Part shown: in pieces, positions 17,556 through 26,014 of the stretch | Numbering within the stretch: position 1 is the first letter of the stretch | Layout of the letters: each line of letters starts with the position of its first letter | Assembly (NCBI GenBank): GCA_021462625.1 | Contig: JAJNAU010000002.1 | Location: 1-63,575 of the forward strand | Length of the DNA stretch: 63,575 nt | Direction of reading: 5' to 3' | From: Shewanella sp. | GTDB lineage: Bacteria > Pseudomonadota > Gammaproteobacteria > Enterobacterales > Shewanellaceae | The notes under the pieces: model-generated | What the model was told of the DNA's origin: nothing | What the model saw: only the letters and a program-made list of their open reading frames with translations | Database searches by the model: none | Program-made: the position numbers and the translations under genes

Positions 17556-19847
17556 ATGAGAAGTTATGGTAAAAGGTTCACAGTCCTAATTCTGGAAGAG
17601 TCACCCAAAGAAGGGGTAGTAGGCAGTGCCATAAACCGCCTGGTCGAAGAGTTGTCAGATGCCGGAGCTAAGGTCACAGTGGCAACTTCTTTCGATGATT
17701 GTTATTCCATTCTGAATGCCAACAGCGCTATTGACTGTCTGATGCTGACGTCCACGATGAGTGGCTCGCAGAATGACGAAAATGAAAACTTTTTCTTACT
17801 GATTGCCAAGTTAAACAAGCGTCAGGAAAATGTTCCCGTATTCTTGTTGGCAAAGCGTAAAAAGATAACTTTGACAGTCAGTCGTGAGCTGATGGCAAAT
17901 ATTGATGAGTTCGCCTGGATTCTTGAAGACACGCCGGAGTTTATTGCAGGTCGTGCTTTTGCCGCTATGCAAAGATACCGCGAGCGACTGCTGCCACCTT
18001 TGATGTCAGCGTTCATGAAATACGATGATATCCATGAGTATTCTTGGGCAGCGCCTGGTCACCAAGGGGGGGTAGGCTTTACCAAGACACCGGCAGGCCA
18101 GCGTTTCTACAGCTACTATGGCGAAGGTTTGTTCCGCACGGATATGGGGATTGAGCGGGGAAATCTTGGTTCTATGCTGGATCACACAGGTGCGTTTGGC
18201 GAGAGTGAAAGATATGCTGCCAAGGTTTTTGGGGCTGATTGTTCTTACTCACTGGTGACAGGTACATCCGGTTCCAACCGTACCATCATGCAAATCTGTA
18301 TGAAGGAAAATACGTTGGCGATCTGCGATCGCAACTGTCACAAGTCGATCGAGCAGGGATTAATACTATCCGGATCGTTGCCGGTTTATATGATACCAAC
18401 TCGCAACCGTTATGGCATTATCGGCCCTATCTATCCGGAGCAAATGACCAAAGCTGCGCTGGATGCCACTGCCAAGGCCAATAAGATGACCAAAGGGGAA
18501 GCCGGGAAGCTGGCACCCTATGCCGTGCTGACCAACTGTACCTATGATGGTCTGTGCTATAACGCCAAGCGGGCTCAGGACATTTTGTCACAAAGCAGTA
18601 ACCGTATCCATTTCGACGAAGCCTGGTATGGATATGCCAGATTTAACCCTATCTATAAAGACCATTATGCAATGCGTGGTCAGCCGGATCCGGATTATGA
18701 CGGCCCGACTATCTTCGCGACACACTCTACCCACAAGCTGTTGAATGCATTGTCTCAGGCATCTTGGCTGCACATTCGCCATGGTAAAGATGCCATTGAT
18801 TTTCAGCGTTTCAACCAGGCTTATATGATGCATGCCACAACATCGCCCCTGTATGCCATTGCTGCTTCAAATGACATTGCTGTGTCGCAGATGGATGGTA
18901 ATCGAGGTTTGTCCCTGACAACGGAAGTGATCCGTGAGGCGGTGGATTTCCGTCAGGCGATGGGTAAGTTGTACAAGGAATATCAGCAGGACGGCGACTG
19001 GTTCTTCAAACCATGGAATGCGGAAACCGCTAAAGACCCGACCACTGGACAAAGCTATGCGTTCGAAGAGGCTCCGCCAGAATTGTTGGTTACCAATCAG
19101 GATTGCTGGAAGATGCACCCGGGTGACAGTTGGCATGGTTTCAAGGATATGCCCGCCGACTGGTGCATGCTTGATCCGATCAAAGTCAGTATCCTTGCAC
19201 CGGGCATGGGCAATGATGGCAAGCTGCTTAAATCCGGTGTGCCTGCCGCGTTGGTGACTCAGTATCTGGGGCGTTATGGCATTATTCCGACCCGTACTAC
19301 CGATTTTCAGGTGATGTTCCTGTTCTCTATGGGGATAACTAAAGGGAAGTGGGCGACACTGGTCAATACCTTGCTGTCGTTCAAGAAACACTATGATGTC
19401 AATACACCACTTGAAGATGTTCTGCCGAATTTGACCGACAGCTATCCAGAGACATACGGGGGAATGGGATTGAAGGACTTGGGCGACAAGATGTTTGGTT
19501 ATCTGCGTACCCATAATCCATCAGAGAAACTGAATGCTGCATATTCAATTTTGCCCCATGCCGACATTACACCAAGAGCGGCATTTCAGGCCATTGTAGA
19601 AAACAATGTGGAAATGGTGTCAAGCCACAAATTGGCGGGACGGGTGGCGGCCAACGCCGTTATTCCATACCCACCAGGTATTCCGATGCTGATGTCAGGT
19701 GAGAATTTCGGGGATGATTCCAGTCCTCAGATTGGCTACCTTAAGAGCCTGGAAGTCTGGGATAAGGAGTTCCCCGGTTTTGAGCATGAAACCGAAGGAA
19801 CAGAAGTGGAAGACGGTGTCTATCATGTCATGTGCTTAAAGCAGTAA
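17556..19847 (+). CDS. adiA: AdiA-type inducible arginine decarboxylase
   Basis: A PLP-dependent fold-type I decarboxylase of 763 residues that should convert arginine to agmatine and CO2, using a cytoplasmic proton. Throughout it resembles E. coli AdiA rather than SpeF or CadA: 'TSFDDCYSILNANSAIDCLM' in the wing domain, 'EYSWAAPGHQGGVGFTKTPA', 'RTDMGIERGNLGS', and the PLP lysine in 'FATHSTHKLLNALSQ'. 'PGFEHETEGTEVEDGVYHVMC' closes the C-terminus. GGAG lies nine bases before the ATG. It probably works with the divergent antiporter in acid resistance. Confidence 0.93.
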   Translation: MRSYGKRFTVLILEESPKEGVVGSAINRLVEELSDAGAKVTVATSFDDCYSILNANSAIDCLMLTSTMSGSQNDENENFFLLIAKLNKRQENVPVFLLAKRKKITLTVSRELMANIDEFAWILEDTPEFIAGRAFAAMQRYRERLLPPLMSAFMKYDDIHEYSWAAPGHQGGVGFTKTPAGQRFYSYYGEGLFRTDMGIERGNLGSMLDHTGAFGESERYAAKVFGADCSYSLVTGTSGSNRTIMQICMKENTLAICDRNCHKSIEQGLILSGSLPVYMIPTRNRYGIIGPIYPEQMTKAALDATAKANKMTKGEAGKLAPYAVLTNCTYDGLCYNAKRAQDILSQSSNRIHFDEAWYGYARFNPIYKDHYAMRGQPDPDYDGPTIFATHSTHKLLNALSQASWLHIRHGKDAIDFQRFNQAYMMHATTSPLYAIAASNDIAVSQMDGNRGLSLTTEVIREAVDFRQAMGKLYKEYQQDGDWFFKPWNAETAKDPTTGQSYAFEEAPPELLVTNQDCWKMHPGDSWHGFKDMPADWCMLDPIKVSILAPGMGNDGKLLKSGVPAALVTQYLGRYGIIPTRTTDFQVMFLFSMGITKGKWATLVNTLLSFKKHYDVNTPLEDVLPNLTDSYPETYGGMGLKDLGDKMFGYLRTHNPSEKLNAAYSILPHADITPRAAFQAIVENNVEMVSSHKLAGRVAANAVIPYPPGIPMLMSGENFGDDSSPQIGYLKSLEVWDKEFPGFEHETEGTEVEDGVYHVMCLKQ

Positions 19848-19869
19848 CCTAAGGCGTTGAAAAGCTCGA

Positions 19870-19900
19870 AGGCCCGTTTAAGCAGCGGGCCTCATTGCTT
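19870..19900 (+). terminator. Terminator-like hairpin after adiA
   Basis: AGGCCCG-tttaagcag-CGGGCCT followed by a weakly T-rich tail (CATTGCTTGTTTC), 22 bp after the stop codon. Confidence 0.7.
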
Positions 19901-20037
19901 GTTTCATGGTGCTCGACACCAGTCTAAGGACTGCGATCCAGGCTTCTTTAACCTCTAACTAGCTGTTCCTAAATATAGGTCACTGGCCTCATCAGCTATC
20001 GTTGTGCTTAGTTTAACTTCGCACATCGAGGAGCCTT

Positions 20038-20268
20038 GTGATGACAGCCCCGAGATCCGCGACGCAGCTCGACGTTAATGGCCTGAGTCGTTAGCGAGTG
20101 CTGTAACAAAGCAGATAGGGCTGTCAGCCTCGCCCTTTGGGGATTTCGGGCAAACACGATTGCTGTGGTATTGCGCTTTGAAAGGCAACCCACCTTGCTG
20201 CAGTTGAATACCTTGAACGGAATTTGCCTATCAGCCAGAGCGGTGCGAGGATTTATTCGCACCTTCCC
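20038..20268 (-). repeat. Dispersed ~230 bp repeat, copy A
   Basis: The reverse complement aligns almost end to end with 46775-47006, with few gaps. One end carries the hairpin GGTGCGA...TCGCACC (20242-20263); the other ends at GGGCTGTCATCAC. There are no terminal inverted repeats and no transposase. Copy A keeps an open frame (track 20008..20403) sharing 'TQAINVELRR' with copy B, but copy B has a 1-base shift upstream, so I treat the frame as incidental. Confidence 0.85.
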
Positions 20269-20278
20269 AAGTCCACAA

Positions 20279-20307
20279 CCGCTGTCACTCTTGTCAGCGG
20301 CTTTTTT
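20279..20307 (+). terminator. Orphan terminator-like hairpin
   Basis: CCGCTG-tcactcttgt-CAGCGG followed by C and six Ts, reading on the plus strand. It lies between repeat copy A and the small membrane protein gene. No plus-strand gene directly precedes it; it could end read-through from the repeat. Confidence 0.6.
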
Positions 20308-20420
20308 CCGGGCTACAGACAAAGTCTGTCCATACAAGGCAATAGATGAAAAATCATTCACTCGATCTGCTGCTGTCTGCACGGCACACTGACAGCGCAA
20401 CAATAAAAGAGGAGTCCCTG

Positions 20421-20741
20421 ATGTATCGAGCCCAATTTACTCAACTGACTGGCATCCAAAGATTTATTACAGCATTGGTGGCAGTATCCATGCTGTATGT
20501 CGGCTTGCTTGCCTTGCCGGTACTGCTGGCGGTAGGCGCCGTCGCGCTGCTGGGTACGATGATTGCTGGGCGGATCGCGCTGGCGAGAATTAGACGCCGC
20601 TATTACGAAGATGAGTCGCAGACTGAAAAAACGGTTAATTGGGAAGCATCCCGCGACTATGAAGCGAAAGGATTTGTGGAAAGAGATAGCTTTAAACCCC
20701 GACCTCATATAGGGCAAACCTACGAAAACGGCCAGTACTGA
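20421..20741 (+). CDS. Small membrane protein of unknown function
   Basis: The track ORF starts at 20346, but the ATG at 20421 has GAGGAG at the right distance and gives a 106-residue protein. Residues 17-58 are strongly hydrophobic ('VAVSMLYVGLLALPVLLAVG'), enough for two short or one long membrane segment. A basic stretch ('RIALARIRRRYYEDE') and a polar tail with 'GQTYENGQY' follow. I do not recognise the family. It stands alone, facing the convergent Sel1 protein gene. Confidence 0.7.
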   Translation: MYRAQFTQLTGIQRFITALVAVSMLYVGLLALPVLLAVGAVALLGTMIAGRIALARIRRRYYEDESQTEKTVNWEASRDYEAKGFVERDSFKPRPHIGQTYENGQY

Positions 20742-20771
20742 GCCCTCAGCCAGAGCCCTTGACTTATTAGA

Positions 20772-22175
20772 TCAGGCCAGTAATTCTCTGGCCCGTTTCA
20801 GCGCCTTGGTTTGTTCCTTATCCACTGTCAGTGGCAATACCGTATCAACTTGCGCCCGCAATGAATCAGCTAGCGCATGCACTATGGCGGCCTCCTGTGG
20901 GTCCGCTCGGCTGCGGGCCAGTGATAGTAAAGCAGCTGCTCCCACAACATCGATCCGACCCAGCACCCCGTCAGCCAGCGCGGTGCTGAGTTCCAGCATA
21001 GCCGGCACACTGTGTCCATAACGGATAGCCTGGCGCAGATAAGCTTCCGCTTTGGATAAATCACTGCCAAAAGCGCTGTCATCATTGAGCATATGCCTGG
21101 CACGCTCCACCATCGCATCAAGGTTTCCATGCTCTGCGGCTTCTGCCAGCCAGTATTCGCTGGACTCCAAATCTTGCTGACACCCTTCTCCCCGCGCCAG
21201 CATCAATGCCAGATGATACTGGGCATTGGCAAAACCTTCCCGGGCGGCACGACAAATCCAGTAGTGGGCTTTGGGCAACTCGCCCCGTTGATACCAAAGC
21301 ACCCCAAGGTTCGACATGGCTTCAATATTCCCGGCATCAGCGGCCTGCTGCAGTAAGGTTTGCGCCTTGCTCTCATCTTTGCCATGGCACTCACTGCCCA
21401 CCAGATAGAAATACCCCAGCAGTGCCTGGGCATCCTTCACCCCTTTAGCTGCTGCATCGGCGATGGCCTGCTCTCCGGCACAGGGATCCGGCGTGGCGCT
21501 GTAACCATGCAACAGCGCCACGCCGGATTCAAACAAGGCTTCTGGAATTTGCGAGGCGCAGAGTGAAAACCAATAGGCCGCCTTGGCAAAACTCTTGTCA
21601 GACCGGGGCAGCGGCACCACATCGGCGCTGTCTGCCAGTGCCTGCTCCTGCTCCTGCTCTATCAGGGCGTTGGATTTTAAAGACATTGCCAGCAGATACT
21701 GGGCATCGGCATCGTCTTCCATCACAGCCCGATAGCACAGCTCTTTGGCTGATAAAGTTGCAGTGGCATCAAACTGGTATTCCGGTGCCGGTTTGCGATG
21801 CCACTTGTAATTCAGGTGTTCAAACAGCGACAGACAATCACGCACCGCCCTGGCCGCCAGAGTCTGCAACTGTTCACGGGTCAGGTGATATTTTTCCGGA
21901 TGGGCTCCCCGGTTACCATGGCCCCGCAGTTTATGCAGCGCCCGGGCAGTTGGCACGTCAATCAAACGGGCCTGATTGAGTTGCTCGATGCGGTCGTACA
22001 GATTGGGACTGTCAAAACTGAGTTTATTCCCGGCCAAACGTCCGGTCAGCTTGTGAGCCAAAGCACGAATATGCAGCAGCGCCTGAGTCGGAACATCGCC
22101 CACATACCCTTTGGCCTGTTCATAATCCTGTGCCAACTCAGGCACCAGCTGGCGGACAAACTCAGCATCCTTCAT
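20772..22175 (-). CDS. DUF4145-like N-terminus with Sel1 repeats
   Basis: 467 residues without a signal peptide. The first ~130 residues look like a DUF4145 domain ('IRALAHKLTGRLAG', 'NLYDRIEQLNQARLI', 'LHKLRGHGNRGAHPEKY'), a helical domain often found in defence or nuclease-associated proteins. The rest is a solenoid of Sel1/TPR-like repeats, for example 'AQALLGYFYLVGSE' and 'AMSNLGVLWYQRGELPKAHYW'. It probably acts as a cytoplasmic interaction scaffold; the partner is unknown. It is 11 bp after the YciC-like gene and likely co-transcribed with it. Confidence 0.75.
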   Translation of the reverse strand: MKDAEFVRQLVPELAQDYEQAKGYVGDVPTQALLHIRALAHKLTGRLAGNKLSFDSPNLYDRIEQLNQARLIDVPTARALHKLRGHGNRGAHPEKYHLTREQLQTLAARAVRDCLSLFEHLNYKWHRKPAPEYQFDATATLSAKELCYRAVMEDDADAQYLLAMSLKSNALIEQEQEQALADSADVVPLPRSDKSFAKAAYWFSLCASQIPEALFESGVALLHGYSATPDPCAGEQAIADAAAKGVKDAQALLGYFYLVGSECHGKDESKAQTLLQQAADAGNIEAMSNLGVLWYQRGELPKAHYWICRAAREGFANAQYHLALMLARGEGCQQDLESSEYWLAEAAEHGNLDAMVERARHMLNDDSAFGSDLSKAEAYLRQAIRYGHSVPAMLELSTALADGVLGRIDVVGAAALLSLARSRADPQEAAIVHALADSLRAQVDTVLPLTVDKEQTKALKRARELLA

Positions 22176-22186
22176 GCCCGACTTCC

Positions 22187-22897
22187 TCAGTTCGCAGCAG
22201 GTGGGTTACGGGTCACCATATACAGGCGAAACAGAGCGATATTGACAAACAGCCCGAAAAAAGCCGTCAGGGTTTCAATGACGATCTGCGCCGGCAGTCC
22301 CAGCACCCCGGCCAGTTGGCTCAGGCTGCCCCCAATCAAAGAAATAGGTACATACATAAGCAACACCAGCATGGTCTTCATCACAATCGGACTACTGAAG
22401 CTGAAGCTGGACTTAATGGCCGCCAACGGTGTCAGTTTTTCCGTGACCACCATAAAATTGACATAAGCCAGTCTGGCGAATAAATAGACACTGAATCCAA
22501 GGCCGATAATCCACAATGGCCCGAATGCCGCAGCCAGCATGGTCGGCGCAATGATTGCCATACCGGAAAACACTCCGGCCAACAGCAAAGTCGGTACAAA
22601 TTGCAGGCTGCCAAACAACACCTGATTATTGGTCGGCTCATGTCCGGCAGAACGCCAGTCCAGATACGCTGTCAGTGCGGCTATCAACCAGGAGAATATC
22701 AGTAGCAGAACCATCATGGCCGCCATGTGACTGAAACCGAACTCAGGGTTTTCAACATCCATTTGCTGTAATTGCATCCCCAGCCACAGCTGGATCCCTA
22801 CCTGCAGCAACAGCAGAGGACCGGTCAAAATCGCCAACTGACGCAGATGATTGCGGAAAAAATAAAGGGCTTCACTGAAAATGGCAGACAACGACAT
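22187..22897 (-). CDS. YciC-like multi-pass membrane protein
   Basis: A 236-residue protein with about six hydrophobic segments, resembling the YciC (UPF0259) family, whose function is unknown. 'SEALYFFRNHLRQLAIL' at the start and 'FRLYMVTRNPP' at the end are typical. The track ORF begins at 22978, but the ATG at 22897 has AGGAAGG immediately upstream and removes a non-membrane leader, so I chose it. It is followed by the Sel1-repeat gene in the same direction. Confidence 0.78.
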   Translation of the reverse strand: MSLSAIFSEALYFFRNHLRQLAILTGPLLLLQVGIQLWLGMQLQQMDVENPEFGFSHMAAMMVLLLIFSWLIAALTAYLDWRSAGHEPTNNQVLFGSLQFVPTLLLAGVFSGMAIIAPTMLAAAFGPLWIIGLGFSVYLFARLAYVNFMVVTEKLTPLAAIKSSFSFSSPIVMKTMLVLLMYVPISLIGGSLSQLAGVLGLPAQIVIETLTAFFGLFVNIALFRLYMVTRNPPAAN

Positions 22898-23103
22898 GGC
22901 CTTCCTAAGATATTGTTGTATATTGACAAAACCGCGAAAAGGTTGCCTCAAAAAAGCAAACCAAAACGCCGAACTCACATGATTCAGCGGCTAAGAATAC
23001 CCAAAATCCCGCGCCCTTGCACCGTCTGTAAACAATTCTCCCCGGATAGTCGGGAGGCAGCGGGCGCAATAAACAGAAGATCATGAACCAGAATATAAAA
23101 GAG

Positions 23104-23338
23104 GCTAGGGTCTGTTGACCTTTTGTGGCCAAATTTTGTTCTGGCGAAAAGTGTTTTAGGCGCCCCGAGCTGTGTGCCGCTATTGTTATTCTAAGCAAAG
23201 ACACCTAACAAAGCATAAAACGCTTTTCGCCGAATCCTATGGGCAGCAGCCAATCACAGCCAGAAATCAGCAAAGCTGCTAACACAGAGGCTGAGCAGTT
23301 TCCTGTAATCTTTGTCAGGGGCGACTCCATCGCCCCTG
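23104..23338. repeat. MITE-like end and hairpins
   Basis: TAGGGTCTGTTGACC (from 23105) is the same terminus as the elements at 36951 and 63467, but the interior differs. It holds two strong stems: GGCGAAAAGTGTTTTAGGC (23143-23161) with GCATAAAACGCTTTTCGCC (23213-23231), and CAGGGGCGA (23316-23324) with TCGCCCCTG (23330-23338). No second terminus was found, so this is a partial or related element in the 570 bp gap between the yciC-like and terB-like genes. Confidence 0.6.
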
Positions 23339-23468
23339 TTGAGCAATCAAATTTTACTGACTCCCATTAAACTGACTTCATATCGGCAGTATGAACAAAC
23401 TGCAGATGCTGTGTTGCACAACAAGATTTGCTAATATTATACCAATATGCCTTTAATTCTGGTTACCT

Positions 23469-23918
23469 ATGATCGCTAAGCTGAAACAATACCTGACCAC
23501 CCATCTGCATGCTCAGACCCCTGAAGAAAAACAGCGCAACCTGGATCTGGCGGCCGCCAGTATGCTGCTAGAAGTGGCCTATGCCGATGACGCTCTGTCA
23601 GCTAAGGAAGCAACACTGCTGCCCAATGTGATGCAGCAGACGCTGGGGCTCAGCGCAGAAGAGGTCAGTGACTTAATTGCAGAGGCCAAAGGGCGTCAGC
23701 AACAGGCGACCTCGTTGTACGAGTTCACCAATGAGATTAACGATGCTTTCACCCTGGAGCAAAAACAGAAACTGGTTCTGGCCATGTGGCAACTGGCCTA
23801 TGCCGATGGCAAATTGTGCCAGTATGAGGATCAGATCATCCGCCGCATGGCAGATCTGCTTTACCTGAAACATTCAGAGCTGATCCAACTGAGAAACCGC
23901 GCCATGTCGATGGACTGA
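23469..23918 (+). CDS. TerB-like helical protein
   Basis: A 149-residue acidic, fully helical cytoplasmic protein of the TerB-like superfamily (COG4103). It has the two-repeat pattern with acidic pairs: 'SMLLEVAYADDALSAKEATLL' and 'MWQLAYADGKLCQYEDQII'. These acidic sites can bind metal in TerB. Family members occur widely as single genes, often without link to tellurite. No other ter gene is nearby, so a role in tellurite resistance should not be assumed. Confidence 0.82.
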   Translation: MIAKLKQYLTTHLHAQTPEEKQRNLDLAAASMLLEVAYADDALSAKEATLLPNVMQQTLGLSAEEVSDLIAEAKGRQQQATSLYEFTNEINDAFTLEQKQKLVLAMWQLAYADGKLCQYEDQIIRRMADLLYLKHSELIQLRNRAMSMD

Positions 23919-23940
23919 TCCCGTGACAACCCCAGCATCA

Positions 23941-23962
23941 ATAAACAAGCCGGCTTGTTTAT
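23941..23962. terminator. Perfect 22 bp palindrome after the terB-like gene
   Basis: ATAAACAAGCC is directly followed by its exact reverse complement. It lies 22 bp after the stop codon and could form a terminator hairpin, with TTGTTTAT as a short T-rich arm, or be a protein-binding site. The remaining bases to menD (23963-24301) show no gene and should contain the men promoter. Confidence 0.5.
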
Positions 23963-24301
23963 GGGAATACCTGTCAATCAGAACAGTATCTTAACAATTT
24001 CATATCCCTGTCCACTGATGGTTTCCAGCGAATTGACTTGAGGGCAAGGCGCGGATATTCATCCAGGTCAGAGGCGGGTTGATGTCTCAAAAACAGGCCG
24101 AAGACACGGCAGCAACAGCGCTTCACTGATCAAATGCCCGGCCTTGCAATAGCAGAGGGTCCATATAAGGTAATTCATGCCTTACCGGGAGTTGGGTGAC
24201 ACAACCTTCTAAGCCGATAAGTATTGCGTTAGAATCCGAGCCATTCAATTTACTGCCGGCATGTACAGTCACCGGCAGGTCGATAGACAGGGTACTGACA
24301 G

Positions 24302-26014
24302 ATGCAAACCCATCAAATCGCTGAGCTGAATCTGCTCTGGGGCGCCTTGATCCTGGAAGAGCTGGCCCGCCTGGGCGTTCAACATGTGTGTATGGCCCCC
24401 GGGTCGCGTTCTACGCCCCTGACACTGGCAGCGGCCAGACAAACCAAGCTCAAGCAGCACCTGCATTTTGATGAGCGAGGACTGGGCTTTCTGGCGCTGG
24501 GTCTGGCCAAAGCCAGCAAAGCACCTGTGGCCATTATCACCACTTCGGGCACGGCGGTTGCCAATTTGTATCCTGCGATAGTGGAAGCCTGGTTGACCCA
24601 TGTGCCTGTGATTGTGCTGTCCGGCGATAGACCACCTGAGTTGCTGGACTGTGGTGCCAATCAGGCCATAGTACAGCCGGGAATTTTTGCCGGTTATGCC
24701 CGCCAGATGAACCTGCCCACTCCGGAGCTGTCCATTGCGCCTCAGGCGCTGCTCAGTGCCATTGATGATGCTGTCAGCAATCAATATCAGCCACTGCATA
24801 TCAACTGCATGTACCGTGAACCCCTGTATCCTTCAGCCGAGGCCGGTGACCAGTTTGCCGACTATCTGTGCCCGGTTGTACAGTGGCAACAGGGTACTCA
24901 GCCCTGGCTCCAGGTGGCGCTCGGTCGCCCCTGCGCCCTGCCAAGCGCTGAGCAACAAAGCACTTTTGCCGCCGCCAAAGGGGTGATTGTGGCAGGTACC
25001 ATGCCACCTGAGGAAAATCCTGAATCCCTGATCGAGTTGGCCGATAAGCTGGGCTGGCCGGTGCTGACTGATGCCCAATGTCAGCTGCGCCAACATGCCA
25101 GTGTAATTGGTCATATCGACCAATTGCTGCAGGAGCCACAGGCCCGGGCTCTGCTGGAACAGGCAGAGCATGTACTGGTTGTCGGTGGGCGTCTGCTGTC
25201 CAAACGGCTTATCAGCTTCCTGGCGGGACACCCATGGCAGGCTTACTGGCAACTCCTGTCACGACAGGAGCGCCTTGACCCTAGCCACAACGCCAAGCAA
25301 CTGTTTATGGCGCCGGTCAGCGCATTCACGGCACTGGACTTCCCGCAATCGTCTCAGGCGGGCTGGGCTCAGAAACTGACTGCACACAACAGCCGATTTG
25401 AGCAGTTGTTATGTGATGAGATAGACCAGGGCGAATTTGGCGAAGCCCAGGTTATCCGTACAATCGCCAGCGCTCCGGCGCATCAATTGTTTATCGGAAA
25501 CAGCCTGCCCATCAGGATGTTCGACATGTTTGCACCGCCACGCAGCGATAACACCAGCGTCACCTATACCAACCGTGGCGCTTCCGGCATCGATGGTTTG
25601 CTGGCAACCGCCTGTGGCATTGCCGCCCATGCCGATAAGCCGACCACCCTGGTGATAGGTGACCTCAGCCAGCTGCACGATCTCAATTCAATGGCCATTG
25701 CGCGCACTGCCCAAGGCTCGCTGATACTGGTGATCCTCAACAACGACGGCGGTAATATCTTCAACTTGCTGCCGGTTCCCAATGAGGCGCTGCGCAGCCA
25801 GTATTACCGGCTCAGTCACGGTTTGAGCTTCGAGGGTGCTGCCAGTATGTTCGGCCTGCCTTATCAGCGCCCGGCGAGCATTGATGCCTTCAGGCAAGCA
25901 TATAAACAAGCCCTGAGTCATTGCGGCGCCAGTGTAATTGAAGTATGTGTGACCCCGAATCAGGCCAGCGACCAGATTGCCACCATAGGTAAACTGGTAA
26001 GGCAGGGCCTCTGA
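24302..26014 (+). CDS. menD: MenD, SEPHCHC synthase
   Basis: Thiamine-diphosphate enzyme that joins isochorismate and 2-oxoglutarate in menaquinone synthesis. At 570 residues it has '[15 protein letters not shown]' at the N-terminus, '[17 protein letters not shown]' with '[18 protein letters not shown]', and the ThDP/Mg motif '[14 protein letters not shown]' through '[12 protein letters not shown]'. All match the family. It is the first gene of menD-menHC-menE, with the stop and the next start sharing one base (TGATG). No menF or menB is in this window. Confidence 0.96.
   Translation: MQTHQIAELNLLWGALILEELARLGVQHVCMAPGSRSTPLTLAAARQTKLKQHLHFDERGLGFLALGLAKASKAPVAIITTSGTAVANLYPAIVEAWLTHVPVIVLSGDRPPELLDCGANQAIVQPGIFAGYARQMNLPTPELSIAPQALLSAIDDAVSNQYQPLHINCMYREPLYPSAEAGDQFADYLCPVVQWQQGTQPWLQVALGRPCALPSAEQQSTFAAAKGVIVAGTMPPEENPESLIELADKLGWPVLTDAQCQLRQHASVIGHIDQLLQEPQARALLEQAEHVLVVGGRLLSKRLISFLAGHPWQAYWQLLSRQERLDPSHNAKQLFMAPVSAFTALDFPQSSQAGWAQKLTAHNSRFEQLLCDEIDQGEFGEAQVIRTIASAPAHQLFIGNSLPIRMFDMFAPPRSDNTSVTYTNRGASGIDGLLATACGIAAHADKPTTLVIGDLSQLHDLNSMAIARTAQGSLILVILNNDGGNIFNLLPVPNEALRSQYYRLSHGLSFEGAASMFGLPYQRPASIDAFRQAYKQALSHCGASVIEVCVTPNQASDQIATIGKLVRQGL

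Noticed and set aside
20008-20403. 131-residue ORF sharing 'TQAINVELRR' with ORF 46888..47082
   Set aside because: Both lie in the dispersed repeat. The frame is shifted by one base in the other copy and shows no domain, so protein coding is unlikely.
23469-23918. Tellurite resistance system
   Set aside because: Only one TerB-like gene is present; no terA, terC, terD or other partner occurs nearby.
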